Positions 33,377-45,898 of a stretch of 64,000 bases of DNA are shown here, in pieces. This DNA is from Dentipellis sp. KUC8613 (lineage: Eukaryota; Basidiomycota; Agaricomycetes; Russulales; Hericiaceae): positions 559,835 through 623,834 of the forward strand of contig NSJX01000001.1 in assembly GCA_002286715.1 (NCBI GenBank), written 5' to 3'. The number at the start of each line of letters is the position of its first letter. The stretch's first letter is position 1. The translations under genes were made by a program, and so were the position numbers. The notes below the pieces were generated by a model, which made no database searches, was not told the origin of the DNA, and worked only from the letters and a program-made list of their open reading frames with translations.

Positions 33377-34048
33377 GTTCCAATAATTTCGTTTACGTGA
33401 GTATTGCATTCGTTCTCGGAGCGTTCATCATGCTAATCATGCGTTTTGTGGGGCAGTTACTATATCGTACGAGCAATTCCGTATTTCACCATGCACTTCC
33501 CTTTCGCTTTCAGCCTGGCTTTTGGACGCTTTTCATCTGTGGTGGCTTGTTAGTGTTGCCTTGAATCTATATACCCATGAGCACTCATACGGGTGTCCGT
33601 ATCAGTTACATTACGCCCCAAGATACAACTTCAATGCCATGTATTTTGAGTACTTTCGTGTATTGTCTTCACGTGCATGCATGATATACTATTGGGTTCG
33701 AACAGGAAATTGGGTGGGATTTCTGAAGTCACGCATCGAATGATTCGCGATCACGAGACTGATACGTATAACGGCGCCTAGCACATGGCTTCCGTAGCAT
33801 GTGGCTTCAACCCGAACCACCTCTTCTAAACCGCCCTCTATCCGCTTTTATCGCCCCAGTAAGGCCAGGTGCTTGCCCCGTGAACAGTGCTGCCGTGACG
33901 CTTCCACCTTGGCGGTCCGAAGATCACCAGTCACTGTTTGATTCATATAAGTAATGCACCGTACGCCATGTTAGACAGCCTACTCCCGTCTGTTGGACAG
34001 TGGGGTACTTTGCTCCGGAACAACTTCGTTCTCGAGTGTTTGAACGAA
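33377..34048. other. Intergenic region before the GH125 gene
   Basis: About 670 bases. Open frames are short and lack domain signals. No TATA box or RNA gene was recognised. Confidence 0.6.
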
Positions 34049-36461
34049 ATGAAGGTCAAGATTGGCTCGTGGTGGGCTTTGGCGGCAATTAGTGCTGCGT
34101 CTGTCGCTGCACAGAGCTGTCCGGACTATACAACATTCTCCTCGGTGAGCTCTTTCAGTCGTAGGTTTATTTTTGGAGGGTGGAGAGCTCAATACATGGG
34201 TATGCAGTCTCCTCAGGGAAACGCGTCGGCGGGTCCCATAGGTCTGCCTTTCATGAGACCTGCTCCCGCTTGCCGCACCTTCAGCAGCCCAGCAGTGGAG
34301 GTGAGGTCATAACGCAATCCGGTCGCGGTGTTCGAAAATATGAAGTGTACGGTCCTCAGCGTGTCATCGACGACATGAAGGCTCGCATGAAGGATCCCGA
34401 CCTTGCGAGGCTCTTCGAGAACACGTTCCCTAATACGTTAGGTAAGTCTCCTCGTAGCTGAGCCCCGTCTTTATTTAGCCTGCGACTGACACGACACTTA
34501 TGGGTAAGACACTACCATCAAGTACTTCAACAAGGTCAACAAGTGTATTGCTCACTCTTATCCACATGTGGACTGACTCCCTGACGATTACAGGATGAGA
34601 ATCTAGCGTTTATAATCACCGGGGTCAGTCTTCATCGTACCTCACGACCTCATAGTGCTGAACTGGTCCTTTCTCCTTCAGGATATCACGTAGGTTGCCT
34701 TCCTCCCTCGTGCGCTCTCTGGCTGACGGACGTCCAGCGCCCAGTGGCTTCGTGACACCGCGAATCAAGTTCGTCTAGTGATGTCGGAATGCAACATTTC
34801 ATGACCTTCCGTTTCAGCTCAATGTCTACAAAGTCCTGCTCGCCAACGACACCAATCTCGCGACTCTAGTCAAGGCTGTCATCAATAACGAAGCACGCTA
34901 TGTCACACAGTTTCCCTACTGCAGTGCGTTCCAGCCTCCCCCGGAAAGTGGTCTCAGCACCACGCACAACGATTGGGCGGATGGTGTGCTCGTGAATCCG
35001 TGAGCACCTCGAACCCATGTTCCTTTTATCCTGCATAGCTCTCTTATCACTGGTACAAAACCAGACCTGTCGACAATCAGATTGTATTTGAATGCAAGGT
35101 ATTTCCCGTTGATTTACTGCATAGAATTCTGATTGGACGTGACGCGGTTCTGGGACAGTACGAAATCGATTCGCTGTGTGGCTTCGTCAAGCTTTCGCGG
35201 TCCTACTACGAGGCAACCGGAGACGCGTCCATAATCAATGACAACTGTACGTTTGTCCCACTCGTGTCCGTGTTCGTTCTATAGCCGTCATCTTCTCCAG
35301 GGAAGAGTGCCATTGACCAGATTTTCCGGGTTATATGGGAGCAATCCCAGGGTTCCTTCGACGAAAACTTCAACTTCATCTCGTATTACAACTGGACGGG
35401 TGGCAATGGTGCTCTGAGCCCCGCTGTCGACAATGGAGGTAATGGCGAACCGAAGGCATACACAGGGCTAGTCGGGACGCATCACAGACCGTCTGATGAT
35501 CTCAGCACATTCGGTGAGTAACCCCGCTTCTTGTCTCTCAATACCGATTTCTGATAGCGTCCTGCAGCTTTCTTGACGCCAGCCAATGCCATGCTAAGCG
35601 TAGAACTTACACATCTGGCGGAAATGCTTGAGAAAACAGGACAATTGAAGAACATCAGTCAAATGGCACGTCAATATAGCTCCACGATACAGAATGCCAT
35701 CTGGAAGACGACAGTGAGATTGCTACTGCTAGCTTTGCTCTCCTTCAATTGACACATCTTCTTGCTAGGTTGTTGATAACATATTCGCCTATGAAACCAA
35801 TGGTATTTCTAGCTTGCGTTGCATTGGAGCAAGAACTGAATGTAACGTACAGGCTATGGCGGACGATATGTGATGGACGATGCTAATGTCCCGGTTGGTG
35901 ACATCTGCCTTTTCCACGTAGTCGACAACTGATTCATATGCAAAGTCCTTGCTTGCACTCCCGTACCTCGGGTTCCTGGAAAAGACGCATCCTGCCTACG
36001 TCGCAACGCGAAAGATATTGCTGTCTCGCCAGAACCCTTATTATGCTGCTGGTAACAATTTCAGCGGAATCGGGTGGGTACCGTCTGTCGACCCTGAGAT
36101 TATATCTCAAACGTGGCCATGCTAGAGGTCCTCATGTTGATGCTTGGAACCCGTGGCCCATGTCACAAATTTCGGCGATCTTCGGTACGGACGACGATAA
36201 TGAGATCACAAATTCTCTCTACACAATTGCCAAGGTGAGCATCTCAATGCACCCATTCCAGCTGCGGCTCACAAGGAGGGACAGAATACAAATGGACTCG
36301 GTCTTATTCACGAATCCGTGAATATATATGATGGGACGCAGTATACTCGGCCATGGTTTGCGTGGGCGAACAGCTATTTCGCCGAGATGATCTTGGACCT
36401 GGCACAAAGAAAGCCACACTTGATCTTCAGAGACAATACGCCGTATGTTCCCGGTGGGTGA
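34049..36461 (+). CDS. Secreted GH125 exo-alpha-1,6-mannosidase
   Basis: Metal-independent alpha-mannosidase family GH125 (formerly DUF1237), acting from the chain end on alpha-1,6-linked mannans such as fungal wall or N-glycan mannose. Starts with a signal peptide (MKVKIGSWWALAAISAAS). Conserved segments recovered across about fifteen exons include RPAPACRTF, DPDLARLFENTFPNTL, DTTIKYFNKVN, DENLAFIITGDITAQWLRDT (the QWLRD motif), SGLSTTHNDWADGVLVNPP, DSLCGFVKLSRSYYEATGD, KAYTGLVGTHHRPSDD, GYGGRYVMDDANVPSLLALP, NFSGIGGPHVDAWNPWPM, GLGLIHESVNIYDG and YTRPWFAWANSYFAEMI. The last intron is about 41 bases and is needed to restore the IAKEGQNTNG frame. The protein ends YVPGG with a TGA at 36459. 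No key region is missing. Confidence 0.92.
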
Positions 36462-36686
36462 GACGGTGTTTTTGTAGTGTACGTGTACAGATCCGAGTGG
36501 GTAGTTGTATTGTGCGAATAGACGCCCAGGTTGATCCAATGTTGAACATTACCCTAACCCGAGCGAGATCTGCTGGGGATTCCCGATCTGGGCTCGGGGG
36601 CTGCTTGTTCAAGTGAACAGGCTCACGTTCGGCCATTCTGCTAGTCCCGCTCACGGTGCTGCAGCTCTCCATCTTTCCTTTCTTCT

Positions 36687-39240
36687 ATGACCACCACAAA
36701 TCCTCGTGAGATTGGCACGCTCATAGCTGTTATACTCAAAGCAGTAAGTTCCGTGTTCATGCTCTACTTTATACCCTTCTTAGGACTGCGCAGCGCAACC
36801 TACCTAATAAACGACACATCGGGAAACAAGACCCATACTGCTCGGTCTCTCTGAATGGCGAAAAGCGAAGGACCAAAGCAATCAGACGCGGTGGTCAGCA
36901 TCCAGAATGGGATGAGGAAGTCAGGTTCACCGTCTTCGAGGATCTCACTGGCAGTGACGACGTGCTGCGGTTGGATGCTGATGACGCTCCCCCACCTCCA
37001 CCTCCCAAAACTGGGCGATCCGTGAAAAGGATTCAAGGAGGGAATAGCATGGGCATTGCTTGCTACGCCGATGACATCAGGGAACCTGACTTGATCGGCG
37101 AGGCCACCGTAGATTTGACCGAGGTGTTAACAAAGGGCGAAACAGATGGTGTGTCTTGTAGGCTCTTCTTCGGGAACCTCGACCAACTTACTATATAATA
37201 CCAGAATGGTTCACCCTGATGCACAAAGACAAATACTGTGGCGAAGTCTACCTGGAGCTTACATTTTGGTCTAACGTACGTTCAAGCTCATAGGCTAATT
37301 GCTTCCTGCTACTTAACCTCGTATGCTCTCACGACAGGAACCTCCCCCTGAAAAGAAGTCGGCTCCCAAGCCTTCAAAATCTATCAAGCATTACGGAGGT
37401 CCTGGATCTTTCGTTCCATCAAGTGATCCATCTCTCGGCCCGGGTTCGCGTGCTTCATCTTTGAACGGGGATGGCGAACAGTATCGACGCGAGTCTCTTC
37501 CAAGTTCTCTGAGAAGTTCGAGCTCGCAGGTCAACTTGGATTTATATACGCCACCGTATGAACAGACTATTCGGGCGAAGAACCAGCGCGTCACTTCGGT
37601 AGACCAGATGACAAGTGATTTCGGCGAATTCGGGTTCTTAGAGTCGAACAACAGAAGCCAGAGTTATCCTGTAAGTCGTTTTAATAACCTGATTGAGTAC
37701 TGCTTTTCTCATACTTTACATGTCCCCAAAGCCGAATCACGACGGTCGGCCAAGGTCTACGATAGACTTCCCGCTTTCGTCATCAGTTTCTTCTTCCCAT
37801 AGTTATCAGTCTTCAGAGCCAAGTGATCATGGGGATGCTGAGCCTGGATACGTACTCGATCGCCCCGCGACCGGACAAGTGCAACGTTACCACCGTCATT
37901 CGGTTTCTTCTAGCCAGTCATTCCCTCTTCCATCTACTTACCAGGCACCGTATGAACCAGCCCCTGCTCAGCCCGCAAGCCATCAGCCTACTAGGCGTGG
38001 GCCAAGGTACAGCGTTCCTGTATCATCTTCTGGTTTCATGCCGGTCCCATCTTCGTCGGAGCCATCTGGGTTTGCTTCTCAGTCGCGTCCGTCTCGAACT
38101 CCCGAACCCAGTGGCTTTGCGCCTCCTCTGTCGCGCACGCCAGTACCAACTGCTGGGTATGCGCCTCCACTGCCGCACACCCCGGCACCTTCTGGTTATC
38201 CTGCTCCATCGGTGTCCCCTTCTTATCCGCAGTCGCTACCTGCAAGCTCCTCTCAGCATTCTCAGCACGCCCGGTTGACCGAATCGCCTCAATCCTCGTT
38301 TTCACAATACTCGGGGTATAGCCTGGTTCCCCCAGCATCAGCACCGCCCGGTCACTATGCGCCTTCAACTCCGTCACACCTACCCAATCCATCTCATTCG
38401 GCTCCACCACAATCGTTTCAGAATCTCAACCCTTCAACGCCTCCGCAATTTTCGACACCACCAAATGCGGCAGCTGCACCTCAAACGCATGCACCTGGGT
38501 CGCGCACGTTGCCTCAGCCTCCACAAACGTTCGGGCAGCCTCATGCCTCTCCTCAAGGCGTACAAGCTATCTCCCAACTCATGACTTCCCAGACCTTACA
38601 ATACGCTCAGCTTTCACAATCACAGTATAGCCGTCTGCCTCTCAACCAATCGCCGAGCACCTATGTGCCTCCCCCGTCAGGTCACAACCACAGTCCCTTG
38701 CCAACGCCCCCTGGCCCTCCTGGCCCGTTGCATGCAGGGCCTCATAGTCCGCAGCAGAACCGATCTCCCAGTGCACCGACCTCATCCTTCCGACATGTGC
38801 CCCCACCCCCGCCTCTTCCAGGGCAACTTTCACCGGCTACGAGCTCTTCCCCAAGCGTCTCTAGTTCCCAGTCGTTGACCATGGTGACCCATACTCCGCC
38901 AGCCCCTCCCCCACACAGCCACATGCGTTCAACATCAGGCCGTCCCAGCCTTCCCTTGCCTCAGCCTCCCCCAGGCCCGCCACCTAGAGAGCCGCCCATC
39001 TACCAGCCTATCCCTCCTCCTCCAGCGCCTCCGACCCTACCCTCTCATTCCCAACTGCCGGCCCCGCCTCCGATGCCTCCTCAAGGCCCGAACTATCCGG
39101 CATACCCTGGACCGCCGCCCAGGCCACCGACCTTGCGAAATGACGCAGGACAACCGCAGTGGTCTGCGCCCGCCGATCCTCAACAGTATCGCCAGGGTGG
39201 GTATCAGATTCCTGCGGGCAGGCCAGGCGAATGGGCGTAA
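36687..39240 (+). CDS. C2-domain protein with a long proline-rich tail (Inn1/Fic1-type)
   Basis: An N-terminal C2 domain is followed by a very long Pro/Ser/Gln-rich region. The C2 begins IGTLIAVILKARNLPNKRHI with GKQDPYCSVSLNGEKRRTKA, then HPEWDEEVRFTVFEDL, DLIGEATVDLTEVLTKGE and YCGEVYLELTFWSN. The tail of about 600 residues has many PxxP motifs (PLPTPPGPPGP, PPPPLPGQ, PPREPPIYQPIPPPP) and ends in PAGRPGEWA. This layout is that of the cytokinesis proteins Inn1 (budding yeast) and Fic1 (fission yeast), whose PxxP motifs bind SH3 domains of Hof1/Cyk3-type proteins at the division ring. Assignment to that family is by architecture and moderate. Five or six exons. Confidence 0.75.
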
Positions 39241-39451
39241 TTTGTTTTCGAGCTTGTGGATCAGCTATCAACAGCGCCTCTCGTGGACTTTCTTCATAAC
39301 GGACAATGTTAAAGCAAGTTACCTAGCACACTCTCGCGTCCTTTACCCTGCAACGCATACCTTGTAGACTAGTTGAGCAAAACAATAGTATAATGACATA
39401 TTTATATCGAAAGCGCCTCCGTCTGGATTCGTTTCCCAGTGCCGAAGGGGG

Positions 39452-40036
39452 TTATTGTTGATCTTGCTGTGTACTCTCACTTGACTGGGAAGCGCGTTCC
39501 TTTTCTGCCCTCCATTTCAGGATCTCTGACTCTGTGGCCACCATGCCGCGGCGGGCTAGATCAAGCCGTGCTTCTCTTCGCAGGCTTGCTTCTGCGACGC
39601 GCTGCTCATGCTCGTGGTTCAGCAGAGCGTGGTCAGCAGCTGTCACCAGGCCGTATACTGTAACTAAACGTCTGACAAAGTCAGCGACTCGTCATCCGGG
39701 GCATGTGAAAGCAAACGTATACGGACATATTGAGACAAGAAACCCCTTGCCTGCTAGCGTCTGCCGGCTGAGAAGAATATCGTGTTCAGGATGTCGAGCC
39801 TGTGCGACGCAGCGTTACGACTCACCGAAACCATGGCCATGTGTAATGGGCCACGACAGCGGCACTGACACCGATTGCGCCAAACTTTGCGGCCCCCTGG
39901 CGGTTAGAGCAAGTACAAACATGAGTAGCATCACTAGAGGATCCTAGGTAAAGATGCCAACCAGAGCACCCGCGCTGGCCTGGAGTTTATAGGCCTCCTC
40001 CGCCTGCTCACGCCGGCGTTCTCGATGCGCAGACAT
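39452..40036 (-). CDS. HIG1/Rcf2-like small mitochondrial membrane protein
   Basis: Four exons give about 140 residues: SAHRERRREQAEEAYKL at the start (ATG 40036), ASAGGAAKFGAIGVSAAVVA, HYTWPWFRRQTLAGKG, FLVSILYGLVTAADHALLNH, then a charged helix EHEQRVAEASLRREARLD ending at 39452. Two hydrophobic segments flank a WPWFR(R) motif, as in the C-terminal part of the respiratory supercomplex factor Rcf2 and HIG1-type proteins of the inner mitochondrial membrane. The full hydrophobic segment appears only when a middle exon is spliced in, which supports the model. Identity as Rcf2 is inferred; no complete HIG1 motif was verified. Confidence 0.6.
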
Positions 40037-40517
40037 TGTGAATCCGGTACAAGGGCGTAATAACGTGAGGATTGGCGCAGGACTGAGCTTTAAGCTTTGT
40101 AGTGTAGCAGGTCAGAGGCAGAGTGCCAAGTTACTGAGTAGCGGCGCTAGAGCCCTTGCAGGGGGTTCGGAGACTTCCGGACTTGCTGACGGCAGGGGAC
40201 GGAAGTACTTTGCCACTTTGCTTCAAGTTCAAGCTACTGACTGTGAAAAAGAAAGCTAGAGATTATAAAATTTATGCTCGAGCTTCTAATGAGCATACAG
40301 ATGGCTCTATACGGTTTACTTGATTCACTTACTACGAGCAGATTCTATGAAGGCAAGAAGAATGACATCACTAGCGTTCACGTAAATGCGCTTATGTCAC
40401 TGGGCGCTTCGTCACTCGACGGCGTCTCGTCGCTACGCGTTCAACTTATAGTCGCTTGTCGCGCGTTGAGTTTATTGAAGTTCACCGTTTGTGGATTTTT
40501 CACCTTGCGGCGCTTTC
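40037..40517. other. Divergent promoter region of the Rcf2-like and WD40 genes
   Basis: About 480 bases. No supported gene, RNA or repeat. One ACGCGT-like box near the WD40 gene was noted but not assigned. Confidence 0.55.
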
Positions 40518-43069
40518 ATGAGCACGTCTATTGTTTCCAAGAACTCCCCCAACGCACATGATCCTACTAACCCGATACCGAAACGTCCAGCGTCCCCGAA
40601 GCATGGCTCATCTAGCAAGAAGCCCAGACGTTCATCTGCGATGAAAGGCCCAAGTCCTGGTGCGCCTCCCCGAGCAGGTCAATCAAGCTCAACACATCTG
40701 AAACAGGAGGATAAAGATGGGCAAATAATCGAACGGCAATGGTTTCCGCTTCCAAGACTATGCGCTGGCATGGTTGTGGGGTCGCAGGCTTTCTGTCTTC
40801 TGGTCAACGCCAAGATCGACAAGGTCATCGAACGTTTCTCTCGCGAAGGAAAACGTGTAATTGGGCTTCCGCGGCTAGAGTGAGCGCTCCTGTTAAAATG
40901 TCTCTGTTGACTGAACTGACCGTTGGAACTCAGGGAGAATGGCATCTGCTTCGACATAGGCAATTGGAGCGACACCTCCATAAAAGTAAATCAAAATACA
41001 CCGGTCAAACAGGAAGACGTGAAGCCAGCCTTTATAAACAACCTGATTGGGGGCAATACACCTGCGGATGCAATTGTCATCTATGATACTGACGAAGAGG
41101 TTGTGGTACGCTAAACTCACTATGCTTGTCTTGGTCCGGGAAAATCTTACCCATTCTTTGAGGACATAAGGACACTAAACCAGCTGATTCACCCCAGCGT
41201 ACAACGTCTCAGCCGCCGCCGCCGGAGTCGGCTGAGGACGTGGCTGCTCGTTTTGTGAGCGGCGAGATGGAACTTCCAAGCTCACCAATACGAGCTTCCG
41301 TGGTGAGTGAGTTGTTATGGTCGGGTTTCCAGTGCTGATTGCCTATTTCCATGCCAACCCTACGCCTTTCCTACTAAAGCCAGATGTAGACGATAGTGGC
41401 GCAGGCGTGCTCGCTCCCGATATACGGACGCCACGTGACAACACCTCTGTTCCTCACCACCATGGCCATCGCTCGGTTGAAGCAGAAGATGGCCGGGCAG
41501 CGCGGATTACACCCCCGGTCGCGCGGAAAATCCGGACCGCTGGTCCCAGCCTCACCTCAGACAGCGAGACATCGTCCGGAGACTGGGAAGATGGTGAGCT
41601 GGAGTACGAAGCTTTGCCGACTCCAACGAGGCTTCATAAAACAAACCAGCGATCGCCCTCACCTCCTTCGCGTGGAGCACGGCAAAAGGAAGACCAGCAT
41701 GCCAATCATGAGACTAGCCGCAGCGGCAGCGCGATGTCCAGCAAGCAAACTGCAAGTGCTAACTCGAAGAGTGAGGTCGACTCCAAAATAGTATCGATTC
41801 CTGCAGGCAGACACAAACGAGCTCGCCGACTTCTTGTCCCAGAGGACGGAACGTTGCCGCTCATGACAGTGGACTTGGGCTCGGACTTTCAATTCATTAG
41901 TCGTCCGGAACAGTCAGTTTATCTTTTCCGCTATCGTTAGTTGTGTGTTCCATAAATGATGATTCTCTTGACAGCTATAGGATATCAGCGTATTCTATGC
42001 CATGTCCTGCTTCCGACTTCAGGAGACGGAGAATTGTAGAAGATGCTGTCATGATACAGAATACCGCAGTTCTTGGTTATTCAAAGCCTGCACGCGAATC
42101 GTTTCAGATCGCTGTAGTTCCCATTGTACCGGTATGTGTCTCCCACAGCCATACACGCTCACGCCGCTCAACCAGACGAACAGGATGAACCCCCACTTAG
42201 GACAAACCTTTCTCGATTGGCACACACCACTGTCAATGAATCCCTTTTTGCGCCCGCTAAGCGGAACCGAGGCATTAGTGCTCTAGCCGCCGTCGAGGGT
42301 GACGACGACGCTTTCAAGTTCGTTTCTGGTGGCTTCGACGGGCACATATACCTGTGGTCTGTTCAACGCAGAGATGATTTTGTCGAGCCATTCCGAACTC
42401 GTATCGAACCATGTGCCATGGAACATACAAGCAGTGTATTGTCACTAGCGTACCGTTGTTCCGATGGAAGCCTTCTATCTGCTGCCGGCAAGGTGCTGTC
42501 GAACATACCCCTCAAAGCCCCTCGCGCAGCGAAGCCTGTCTGCATGTCAGATCAAGTGTACCAGATCCATGTCCATCCCCAGAATGAAAATCTGATCCTC
42601 CTCGAGGTGCGTCCATCTCATCCACTCTCGCCCGTGGGACGTGGACGTCGTGTGCTGACGGATTCTGCAATCAGACTGACCATCTGAATCACCAGATCCA
42701 GTTGTTCGATACGCGAGAGGGCGGCTTCGACGGCAATCCTGCCGTCCAATTTGGCTGGCGGCCTCATGCCGCGGACGCCCGGCTTTCTGTCCAGTCTCGC
42801 CATAGCCGGGGTAGCTGTTCCAACACACGATTTGTGCGCGGCTTCAAGGATGGCGTTGTGAAGGTATGGGATATCCGCAAGGTCACCGTGAGTTCTATAC
42901 AATTGTCATCGTGGTATTCATGGTGCCAGTCTAACTGCAATGGTTTCGGTAGGACGCTGCTGTCAAGCTCGAGTGCCGGGCAAAAGAGGCTGTGTTTCAT
43001 ACTGTTTTCACCAGATCGCATGTAGCGGCCTACGGTGCAGCGAGTGTCACCTTTTACAAGCAGTCTTGA
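40518..43069 (+). CDS. WD40-repeat protein with a long disordered N-terminal half
   Basis: Not recognised as a named family. The N-terminal half is basic and Ser/Pro-rich (SSSKKPRRSS, PPPESAEDVAARF, RGARQKEDQHAN), with two [LV]KQE SUMO-type sites. A short ordered stretch (QWFPLPRLCAGMVVGSQ, GKRVIGLPRLEENGI, FDIGNWS) precedes it. The C-terminal half carries WD repeats: FKFVSGGFDGHIYLWSVQR, TSSVLSLAYRCSDGSLLSA, QVYQIHVHPQNENLILLE, IQLFDTREGGFDGNPA and RGFKDGVVKVWDIRK, ending AAYGAASVTFYKQS. About nine exons with GT-AG introns, each keeping frame; the first joins PRLE to ENG through a GA-G split codon. It may be a chromatin or RNA-linked WD protein; repeat count seen is about five, so some blades may be divergent. 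Confidence 0.75.
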
Positions 43070-43232
43070 CGCGGCGATGCGCTTACCGTTTTTTGTGTGC
43101 CTTGTCCTTTGTTTGGTGGTCCTTCCGAATAGAATTTCTCTCCGTAAAATCACAGGAAGAGATAAGTAAAATGAATACATGGGGCAATGGTGGCGACTCC
43201 GATCTCAGCCCAACGTGCTAGAATACTACCTG

Positions 43233-45244
43233 CTAATCGCTTCCCTTCCAGCCTCCGAGCTCAATGGCAAAAGCAACAGCCAATTTGGAGAACTCGAGCA
43301 TGTGAGTGAAGCTGAACTCATCAGAGATATCAATACGGCTGCAAGGGTAATCAGCGGTCACGCCAGGCAGAGATATGAAAAGATAACACGTACTCATTGA
43401 TCGAATGGATGTTCTTGTTCGAATTCTCGAACGTGCTCTCTGTGAACGGAGTCTCAGTCCGAAAGCCGAACCCCTCGTGGCGTACTAATCACTTACCGAT
43501 AGTAAATGAACTGGGGTATCCGGCCTTACCCCACGAGGCACTGCGGGGGAAGAGCTGTGAACATGTGTACGGGCGGATCAACAAAAATTGCAACATACTG
43601 GTCGCTGCATGCATAACCGCACTTCGTCTCGACGTAAGGGATGTCCAGGTACGCGTCGACGAGCTGTTTGTTGAAATTCGACAAACTTGGAAGAAATTAG
43701 CCAATCGCTTAGTCCAAAGGTCGAGAAGCTCTGCATACTTCTCGTCAACGAAGTCGGTAACGATTCCAACTTCCTCCTGCGTTCCTCGCTTAACCCATGC
43801 TGTCATGTCAAACTAATATCGATGAGCACGAGCTGAATGGCCATCGGCTGCGAGGCAAGCACCTGACTCATGGCAATCACGTTCACAGAGCGAGCACTGT
43901 AGTCGCTGGCGACCGCCTGCGATCCAAGCAAGCCAGCTTCCTGGGTACAAGTGTGAATCTCGATGTGTGGGGCGATAGTGAATTTCGTACCTCTCCAGAA
44001 TACCAGTGGAATTCCACGTGTTGCACCGGACGGAAATCGGACACCAGCAGGCCACGGTAAGCTTCAAGGATCGTCACTGTGCCTGAGCCGTCGTCGTCGG
44101 CACCTGTCGGGTGCTCAGCGTCAGTTGGGCTCCAGCTACAGCGGTTGTCTTCACTGCTCACCCGGCGCAGGTAGGAACGGCCACATGTTTGTGCTGAATG
44201 TCGGACACCAGACGTATTGAGACTAGTCCATTGACGCGGGACAAGATACTGGGCATACCTGTCTTGGTGCGCGGAGATAATGATGACACCATCATTGGTG
44301 GGGGCAGAGCCGTTGATTCGGAGAATCTGTCTCTTGTGAGTTCGCTTCGACAGCGTCTCTATGAGTTATGGACTGACAATCGAGTTCTGGCCCCAAGAGT
44401 GCGTAAATTCATTGAGACTAATCAGGTCTCGCAGACCCTTAGACGCATAGCTTGTAGTGATCTGCGACGCGAAATGTGAGCCTAGTGATTAAATGATATT
44501 AAAAAGAAGTTACCTCGGATATCTTGGAGGATAGCCACTTCTGGCTCTGGCGTCCCGTCTGCAGGGAAAGAAGATGTGAGCCTCCGCTAGTAGTCAAAAG
44601 AACAGCGTCGCATTTACGTCACTACGATAATCTGTGCACGGTGTCAGTAGGTACGCGATTCAAAGTTCCTTTCTGAGCATCGTACATCTGGTGCGGAAGC
44701 TCGTGAACTTCTCAAGATTCGCCTTCGGCCCATCGGTAGACAGATTTCGGATGGCGCCCTTTACCTGTTCAGTGGCGTTGGGGCTCGGGAAAGCTGGCGC
44801 TCTGGAATAAGTAGGGGTATAGAGATGTATATGGATATTACCATTGCTCTTGAAGTGCATAGCATCGGCACTCTCAAGGTCCTGCGTTTCCGTTCTACGG
44901 AGAATATATTTGGCCACCGCGACATGAAGCATAGAGAACTGATGCATACATATCGAAGAACTTAATTCCTTGGGCCTTGGCGTTAATCTTGACAAAATGT
45001 AAACAACGCTGCTAGTAATACAGGTAATTGGGAATCATGCCTTATCGAGTTCGGTCATCCAGACAGGGGGTTGGCCTTGCATCTCAACCAGGCGGAGCGC
45101 GCCCAAGTCCACATCGAAGCCGTCGGCCACGACGGATTGATCGGATAGGCTATCTCCATGCTGCACGAAGAGAGGGTTGGAGGAAGCCGGGATCGCGGTA
45201 ACGGCACACGCGAGAGAGACGAGGACAGCGAACGAGTTGATCAT
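43233..45244 (-). CDS. Secreted M28-family aminopeptidase
   Basis: A zinc aminopeptidase like fungal LAP, exported by a signal peptide ([20 protein letters not shown]). About twelve exons. Ordered motifs: [64 protein letters not shown], then zinc ligands ISAHQDS and GADDDGSGT, catalytic and metal glutamates in [16 protein letters not shown], the metal aspartate in AMSQFDMTAWV, and the final histidine in [16 protein letters not shown]. The C terminus has [16 protein letters not shown] and [20 protein letters not shown]. All M28 metal ligands are present. The first intron (44988-45040) has a GC donor; only this joins ELDK to INAKAQG. An alternative start at 45259 adds five residues. It likely works with the aspartic protease in external protein digestion (inference). 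Confidence 0.93.
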
Positions 45245-45396
45245 GGTGGACGACGACAACGAACGACCGGCGGCGCGGACTCAGGCTGACGCGGCGAGGC
45301 GACTACGCGAGTTTCCCACCACGTGACCGCCACGCTGCCGACTTTTCGTGACGAGCAGCTTGTGTGAAGCGTTCAACTGCAGTCTCTAGTTCGGCC

Positions 45397-45898
45397 ATGT
45401 CTAAGGCCGCTAAGAACGCCAAAGCGCAGGTTGTGGTGCGTCCTCCATGCTTTTTTTTCTCTCCTCGTGTATTCATTCATTGTTCTTTAGCGCATCTTGA
45501 TAGCTGCCGGCAAGGCCGCTCCGACACCACCAGTCGGTCCCGCCCTCGGTGCGCGCGGTGTCAAGTCGATGGACTTTTGCAAAGAGTTCAACGCGCGGAC
45601 GGCGCACATCGAGCCAGGCGTTCCCACCCCCACTTTGATTACCATTCAGCCTGATCGTACCTTCTCTTTCGTGACCAAGACGCCCCCAGCTTCTTACTTC
45701 CTCAAGAAGGCCGCCGGCATCGAGAAGGGGACAGGGCGTCCGGGGCACGAATACGTTGGCACCGTCAGCCTCAAACACGTGTATGAGATTGCAAAAATCA
45801 AGGCAACCGATGATCACCTCAAGCATCTCAGGCTTGAAGCCATCGCGAGCACTATCATCGGAACGGCGCGGACCTTAGGGGTGCAGGTTGTACCGTGA
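45397..45898 (+). CDS. MRPL19: Mitochondrial large-subunit ribosomal protein uL11m
   Basis: Two exons. Exon 1 gives MSKAAKNAKAQVV; a short intron follows; exon 2 starts RILIAAGKAAPTPPVGPALG, the RNA-binding L11 N-terminal domain, with GVKSMDFCKEFNART, then PTLITIQPDRTFSFVTKTPP, SYFLKKAAGIEKGTGRPG and the C-terminal VYEIAKIKATDDHL and STIIGTARTLGVQV. All L11 domain landmarks are present at family length (about 149 residues). It binds the GTPase-associated centre of the large rRNA. The targeting sequence is short, as in fungal homologues. It is divergent from the M28 gene with a gap of about 150 bases. Confidence 0.92.
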
